A stretch of DNA of 64,000 bases, from positions 372,001 through 436,000 of the forward strand of contig BDSI01000026.1 in the NCBI GenBank assembly GCA_003117195.1, written 5' to 3'. Both the position numbers and the translations under genes were made by a program. The notes beneath the pieces are model-generated. The model saw only the letters and a program-made list of their open reading frames with translations, searched no databases and was not told the origin of the DNA. This DNA is from Eudorina sp. 2006-703-Eu-15. Lineage: Eukaryota; Chlorophyta; Chlorophyceae; Chlamydomonadales; Volvocaceae. This document shows, piece by piece, positions 58,648 to 64,000 of this stretch. Position 1 is the first letter of the stretch, and each line of letters opens with the position of its first letter.

Positions 58648-61600
58648 ATGGCAGATGTAAAAGATATTCTGGGCATGTCCCGCTCAGGGGCGGCCCAAGC
58701 GGAGGACAAGGTGCCAGCGGTGAAGGAGAAAAAAGAGAAAATGAAGCGGCCTGAAGGCATGTCTCGAGAGGCTTTTGCCCTGCTGGGAGGATCGCACCCG
58801 ATCATATCTAGCCAGTTCGCGAGCAATTTGAAGAAGAACGACATGCTGAAGAAGCCAAAGCCCTCTACAAAGGGCATCATTACGTACCAGTATCGTCCTT
58901 TTAAAAACTCGGCGCGGACGGACGAACTGGAGCTCTTCCACTGGGTGAAGTGCTCCAAAGGTGCCAACGGGGTCATCCGGGAGCCTGACGAATCGGAGTA
59001 CCCGTACGCCAAGTACAACAAGAAGGTTGGTGGGAACCTGGGGGAGGGGGATTTGAGGGTGCGGCGAGGGGTGCAGAGACAGCAGCCGAGCTTCCCGGAG
59101 GCTGGCGCCTGGGCACCAACACAGCAACCCACATCTGCACATGTTCACCCGGGGTCCTCGGTAGGAGGCCGACCCCACCTCCACGTGCGTTCGGGCTGCC
59201 CTCTTTGGCCACACGCGCATCGTCCCATCCCACAGGTCCAGCTGTACAAATACAACAACGAGGAGTACGACAGCTTGGTGAGGCCGGAGAGCGGCAACTG
59301 GACGCGCGAGGAGACGGACTACCTGTACGACCTCTGCGAGCTGCTGGATCTGCGCTGGCACGTGATCTACGACCGCTACCAGGTGCGGCCGAGCTGAGCG
59401 TGCTGAGGGTGCGGGGAAGTTGCCCGGAGGCAGCGCCCGGGGGATGTGGGACATCGGCAGACGTCTTCAAAGGACAGACATAGGGGGAGGGCGGAGGGGG
59501 ATGTGGGAAATTGGCAGACATACCTAGAGCATACGCATATGGGGAGGGGGGCGGGCTGCCGTTCCTGGGAAAGGGCATGGGCTGCCCCCCAAAGCCGATC
59601 TGCGACCCCGGATCTTGGTCCGCGAGCAAGCGCAGCAAGGTATTTCTCTCTGGGCACCACCCGATTCGCGCCGTGCCTGTTACGGTTGACCCGCTGTCCT
59701 CGCGGCTCAGTTCCCTTCTTCTGCACACAGACGCCCGCGGGGTACTCTGGTGAGTATGTACACTGGTAACTGGTCAGGCGGGTGTCTCTTCTCCAAACAC
59801 ACGCTCCCACCCTCGCCACCTCCCGCACCCACCGGTCGCCCTCCAGCGATGCGTGCCCCTCTCCATGCCCCGTGGTTCCTCTCCATGCCGCGCCCCACCC
59901 CGCCCCGCCCCACCCCGCCCCGCATCCTCCTCGCACCCGCCCCGCTCCGCACCCGCCACCTCCCGGGGCTCCCATCTGGGTTCGCTCCTTCCAACTTAGC
60001 CTCCCCGCGCCCTTCCCCGCCCCGCCCCGGCCCCCCCCCACCCCCCCCACCCCCACCAGTGGCCCGGCCGGCCCTCGGCTGGCGGCGGCCCCCCGCAGCC
60101 CCCCCCGGTCCGCAGCCTGGAGGACCTCAAGGAGCGCTACTACCAGGTGGCCCGCAAGCTGCTGGTGTCGCGGCAGGGCCGGGAGGCGGCCGTCGCCAAC
60201 AGCGTCATCGTGAAGCACCCCTTCAACAAGCAGGTGGAGCAGGACCGCAAGAGGGCGCTGGCGGCGCTGCTGGCGCGCACCCCGCAGCAGATCTCCGAGG
60301 AGCACGCGGTGGGTGGGTGGGTCGTAGGAGGTGCGGGGGGGCCGGGGGGGTCAGTAGGGTGGGCGGAGGCACGGCCATGGACTGGGGGGAGGGAGGCTGG
60401 GGCGGGAGCGGTTTGGGGCTTGGCGGGGGCTTGGGATGACATGCGATCACAAACAACCGCTGGGGCACGGCCGGGGGCTGGGGTGGGGCGGGACTGAGGG
60501 TGGGCGGGGGCTGGCGATGGGGCGGGGTGGGGACTCGGGGCCTGGGCTGAACTGGGCTGGGCTTGGGCACGCCCTGGGCTTGGCGGACTGGCAGCTGGGA
60601 CACGGGCGATGGGTGGCTGCTGGGGATGGCACGGGTCATACCCGGCCGCTAGGAACCGCACATGGACCGGCGGATCAGCACCAGCGCATGCGGGCTGGGA
60701 CGTCCGCACATGGCCGCCTCGCCACGCCGCCGCGCCGCGTGCCCCGTTGCGATTCCCGGGCCCCCCCCTCCGGCGCAGTTCGCCGTTGCCTACCAGTATC
60801 CCATTTCCGCCCTGCGCTGGCAGCAGCGCAGCTTCAATACGTGTACCAGTAGTCTGTACCCCTCCCCGCCACCCCCCGGACCCGCCCCTTTGGCGCTGTG
60901 CAGATCCTGGCGGAGGCGCGGGCCATCGAGGAGAAGAGGAAAGCGGAGGCCACGGCAGCCCGCCGCGCAGCCGCGGCGGCCGCCGCGCCCCCCGTGGCCG
61001 CCGCCGCGGCCCCCACCCCCGGCGCGGCGGCCGCCGGCGCCGCCGCCGGCCCCCCGCGCACCGTGTCCCCGTCCCAGCCGGGCCGACCCGCCGCGGCCGC
61101 GGCCGCCAGCGGCGGCCTCGGCCCGGCGGCCGCCGCTGTCGCCGCCGCCGCACCCTTGGGTGCCGCGGCGATGGGCCCCGGCGTCACGCCGGGTGCTGCG
61201 CCGCGGGCGCTCAGCCCCGCACCCGGGACCATGGGACCCGACATGCGGCACCCAGCCGACTTCGAGCCCACGGCGCCGCCCGGCATGCCCACGCTGTTCG
61301 ACGCGGAGGTCAAACCCTTCAAGCCGGTGGGTCAGAAACGGACGGGCCGGTGCTGACACGAAGACGCAGATACTTCAAAATGCTTTTCATCAGAGTCGTA
61401 CCCAACATCGCACGTGTGTGGATATGAGGTGTGGGATTAGCTACAGCCGGGGGGTTGATCTGGGTCGATCTGGGCCGATCGGCGCAGCCCGCGTGGGTCT
61501 CCTGCCCCTTGGACCTCCCATTCGACCAACGGTAGTCGATCTGTCGTGTCGTGTCGTGTCGGCCTGCTGCTCGCCGCGCGCGGGGCTGACTTCCCCGCGC

Positions 61601-61995
61601 CCCAATGTCCTGTACCCCCCAACCCCGCCCCATCCTGCCCGGTTGCCCCTGTGCCCCGCACCCGCCACCAATCACCTATCCCCCACCCGCGACCAAGTTC
61701 CTATGATCCTATGATTTCCCTGCCCCCCGCCCTCCCAAACCCCCAACCTGCCCCCCGCCCTCCCAATCCCCCAACCTGCCCCCCGCCCGCAGAAGCCCGG
61801 CGTGTACCTGCGCGGCGCCCACACGCAGGCGATGGCGGCCCAGCAGGCGGCCGCCATGACGGGGGGGTCCAGGTGAGCTCGCCAGGCGGGGGATCGGGCC
61901 AGGGTGCGAACCCAGCTCCAGCCCCAGCCCCAGCCCCGGCCCAGCCCCCAACCGGCAGGTTTAGCGACACTGAGGTGGTGCTGATGGACCTGTAG
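58648..61995 (+). CDS. SWC4: SWC4/DMAP1-like chromatin subunit
   Basis: Shared subunit of the SWR1 (H2A.Z-depositing) and NuA4 (histone acetyltransferase) complexes; nuclear. Exons 58648-59025, 59236-59382, 60099-60308, 60904-61326, 61793-61872 and probably 61959-61995, all in phase; about 424 aa. Exon 1 begins MADVKDILGM and carries the family's N-terminal block ending YPYAKYNKK. Exon 2 is the SANT-like core (NWTREETDYLYDLCELLDLRWHVIYDRY). Exon 3 has the basic helix LKERYYQVARKLL followed by KHPFNKQVEQDRK. Exon 4 is interrupted by about 90 Ala/Pro-rich residues. Exon 5 gives the GVYLRG segment. The conserved C-terminal block of the family (after the GVYLRG region) is absent: the short last exon ends SDTEVVLMDL and stop. 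Either the gene is truncated here or the true last exons lie beyond the minisatellite. Confidence 0.92.
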
Positions 61996-62324
61996 CCCGC
62001 CTCTGGTTGAGCCCAGAGGGGAGCGCGCTCCGGCCGGCCGTGGGGGCGGTCGGCCGCCGCCGCCTGGGTCCCAAGTCGGGTCCGGGCTCGCGGTGCGCGT
62101 CCGGTGGCACATGCGCCCGCCGCCACGGCGCCGCTGCCCCCCGGCGGGGTTCGTGTCCGTTCCTGTTTGCCTCTCGTTGCAATTCCGGTCCGCCCGGGAT
62201 GTGAACCCCGCCCGGTGCTGACTGCCCCTTGCGCTCATGCCCCTTACATGGCTTAGTCAGCCACTCTTACTAGCGTAGCCGACCGGTCTCCTACGGTATT
62301 CACCCCCTCAGTTTCCGCACGTGC
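61996..62324. other. Spacer between SWC4 and the minisatellite
   Basis: GC-rich spacer following the SWC4 stop. I see no coding sequence, TGTAA signal or repeat unit in it. Confidence 0.4.
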
Positions 62325-64000
62325 ATCCTTCCCCCTGGCCACTGCAATCCTTCCCCCTGGCCACTGCAATCCTCCCCCCCTGGCCACTGCAATCCTTCCC
62401 CCTGGCCACTGCAATCCTCCCCCCCCTGGCCACTGCAATCCTTCCCCCTGGCCACTGCAATCCTCCCCCCTGGCCACTGCAATCCTTCCCCTGGCCACTG
62501 CAATCCTCCCCCCCCGGCCACTGCAATCCTTCCCCCCGGCCACTGCAATCCTTCCCCCTGGCCACTGCAATCCTCCCCCCCCGGCCACTGCAATCCTCCC
62601 CCCTGGCCACTGCAATCCTTCCCCCTGGCCACTGCAATCCTCCCCCCGGCCACTGCAATCCTCCCCCCCCGGCCACTGCAATCCTTTCCCCCGGCCACTG
62701 CAATCCTCCCCCCCCGGCCACTGCAATCCTTCCCCCGGCCACTGCAATCCTCCCCCCCCGGCCACTGCAATCCTTCCCCCGGCCACTGCAATCCTTCCCC
62801 CCGGCCACTGCAATCCTTCCCCCTGGCCACTGCAATCCTTTCCCCCGGCCGCTGCAATCCTTCCCCCCGGCCGCTGCAATCCTTTCCCCGGCCACTGCAA
62901 TCCTTCCCCCTGGCCACTGCAATCCTTTCCCCCGGCCGCTGCAATCCTTCCCCCCGGCCGCTGCAATCCTTCCCCCTGGCCACTGCAATCCTTTCCCCTG
63001 GCCGCTGCAATCCTTTCCCCTGGCCGCTGCAATCCTTTCCCCCTGGCCACTGCAATCCTTTCCCCCGGCCGCTGCAATCCTTCCCGGCCACTGCAATCCT
63101 TTCCCCCGGCCGCTGCAATCCTTCCCCCCGGCCGCTGCAATCCTTCCCCCTGGCCACTGCAATCCTTTCCCCTGGCCGCTGCAATCCTTTCCCCTGGCCG
63201 CTGCAATCCTTTCCCCCTGGCCACTGCAATCCTTTCCCCCGGCCGCTGCAATCCTTCCCGGCCACTGCAATCCTTTCCCCCGGCCGCTGCAATCCTTTCC
63301 CCCGGCCGCTGCAATCCTTCCCCCTGGCCACTGCAATCCTCCCCCCCCGGCCACTGCAATCCTCCCCCCCTGGCCACTGCAATCCTTTCCCCTGGCCACT
63401 GCAATCCTCCCCCCCCGGCCACTGCAATCCTTCCCCCTGGCCACTGCAATCCTTTCCCCCGGCCACTGCAATCCTCCCCCCCGGCCACTGCAATCCTTCC
63501 CCCGGCCACTGCAATCCTCCCCCCCCGGCCACTGCAATCCTTCCCCCCGGCCACTGCAATCCTTCCCCCGGCCACTGCAATCCTTCCCCCGGCCACTGCA
63601 ATCCTTCCCCCCGGCCGCTGCAATCCTTTCCCCCGGCCACTGCAATCCTTTCCCCTGCCACTGCAATCCTTTCCCCCGGCCGCTGCAATCCTTCCCCCGG
63701 CCGCTGCAATCCTTCCCCCTGGCCACTGCAATCCTTTCCCTGGCCGCTGCAATCCTTTCCCCTGGCCGCTGGCAATCCTTTCCCCCTGGCCACTGCAATC
63801 CTTTCCCCTGGCCGCTGCAATCCTTCCCGCCACTGCAATCCTTTCCCCCGGCCGCTGCAATCCTTCCCCCCGGCCGCTGCAATCCTTCCCCTGGCCACTG
63901 CAATCCTTTCCCTGGCCCTGCAATCCTTTCCCTGGCCGCTGCAATCCTTTCCCCTGGCCACTGCAATCCTTTCCCCCGGCCGCTGCGCAATCCTTCCCGC
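62325..64000 (+). repeat. 22-bp-unit minisatellite, running off the window
   Basis: About 70-75 copies of a unit such as CAATCCTTCCCCCTGGCCACTG, varying in C-run length, T/C after the C-run, and CCACTG versus CCGCTG. Some units have small deletions (for example TTCCCGGCCACTG at about 63081 and 63253), which mark a higher-order period of roughly 170 bp. One strand is strongly C-rich. The array continues past the window end. The three long minus-strand open frames across it exist only because the unit lacks stop codons. Confidence 0.99.

Noticed and set aside
62253..63990. Three overlapping minus-strand open frames of about 550-560 aa with GRGKDCSG-type repeats
   Set aside because: They coincide exactly with the 22-bp minisatellite and are open in all three frames because the unit has no stop codon; no start context, domain or non-repeat sequence supports them.
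62325..64000. Possible CRISPR array
   Set aside because: Direct tandem units without unique spacers, in a eukaryotic intron-rich context.

Overview
This window is nuclear DNA from a volvocine (Chlamydomonas-like) green alga. The evidence is GC-rich coding sequence, many short phased introns with GT(A/G)AG...CAG borders, long Ala/Gly/Ser/Pro/Gln-rich low-complexity insertions, abundant microsatellites, and a plastid FeSOD of the Chlamydomonas type. All splice models below were built by eye by matching donor/acceptor sites and reading-frame phase; none is backed by transcript data.

Layout. 1-3.4 kb: an intronless plastid iron superoxide dismutase (+) convergent with an unrecognised four-exon gene (-). 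3.4-10.5 kb: a 14-exon GAF-PAS-protein kinase (+) with a putative N-myristoylation start. 10.5-14 kb: non-coding, with a MITE-like element carrying 32-bp terminal inverted repeats and an internal tandem repeat. 14-15.9 kb: dephospho-CoA kinase (+, six exons). 16.4-32.4 kb: one very large gene (+, about 4,000 codons) of unknown family, with a propeller-like N-terminal part and a 5.3-kb low-complexity last exon. 32.4-37.2 kb: non-coding, microsatellite-rich.

37.2-51.2 kb holds two head-to-head paralogous TKL-type kinases sharing a 2-kb intergenic region. The minus-strand copy (526 aa) looks like a pseudokinase; the plus-strand copy (913 aa) keeps the catalytic residues and has a roughly 500-residue activation-segment insertion. 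Both end in CaaX-like boxes, and homologous introns have swapped between GT and GC donors. The plus-strand copy has about 53 perfect copies of CTGAC, a branch-point-like pentamer, in the intron that splits its catalytic loop.

51.2-53 kb: non-coding with repeats. 53-54.5 kb: MAEA/GID9, a RING-type subunit of the GID/CTLH ubiquitin ligase (-). 54.5-58.6 kb: repeats and decayed retroelement-like coding sequence. 58.6-62 kb: SWC4/DMAP1 (+), a SWR1/NuA4 chromatin subunit whose C-terminal end is missing or lies beyond the window. 62.3 kb to the end: a 22-bp-unit minisatellite that runs off the edge.

The genes do not form a pathway. The window's coherent themes are signalling kinases (three) and recent or ongoing repeat-driven remodelling of introns and gene ends.
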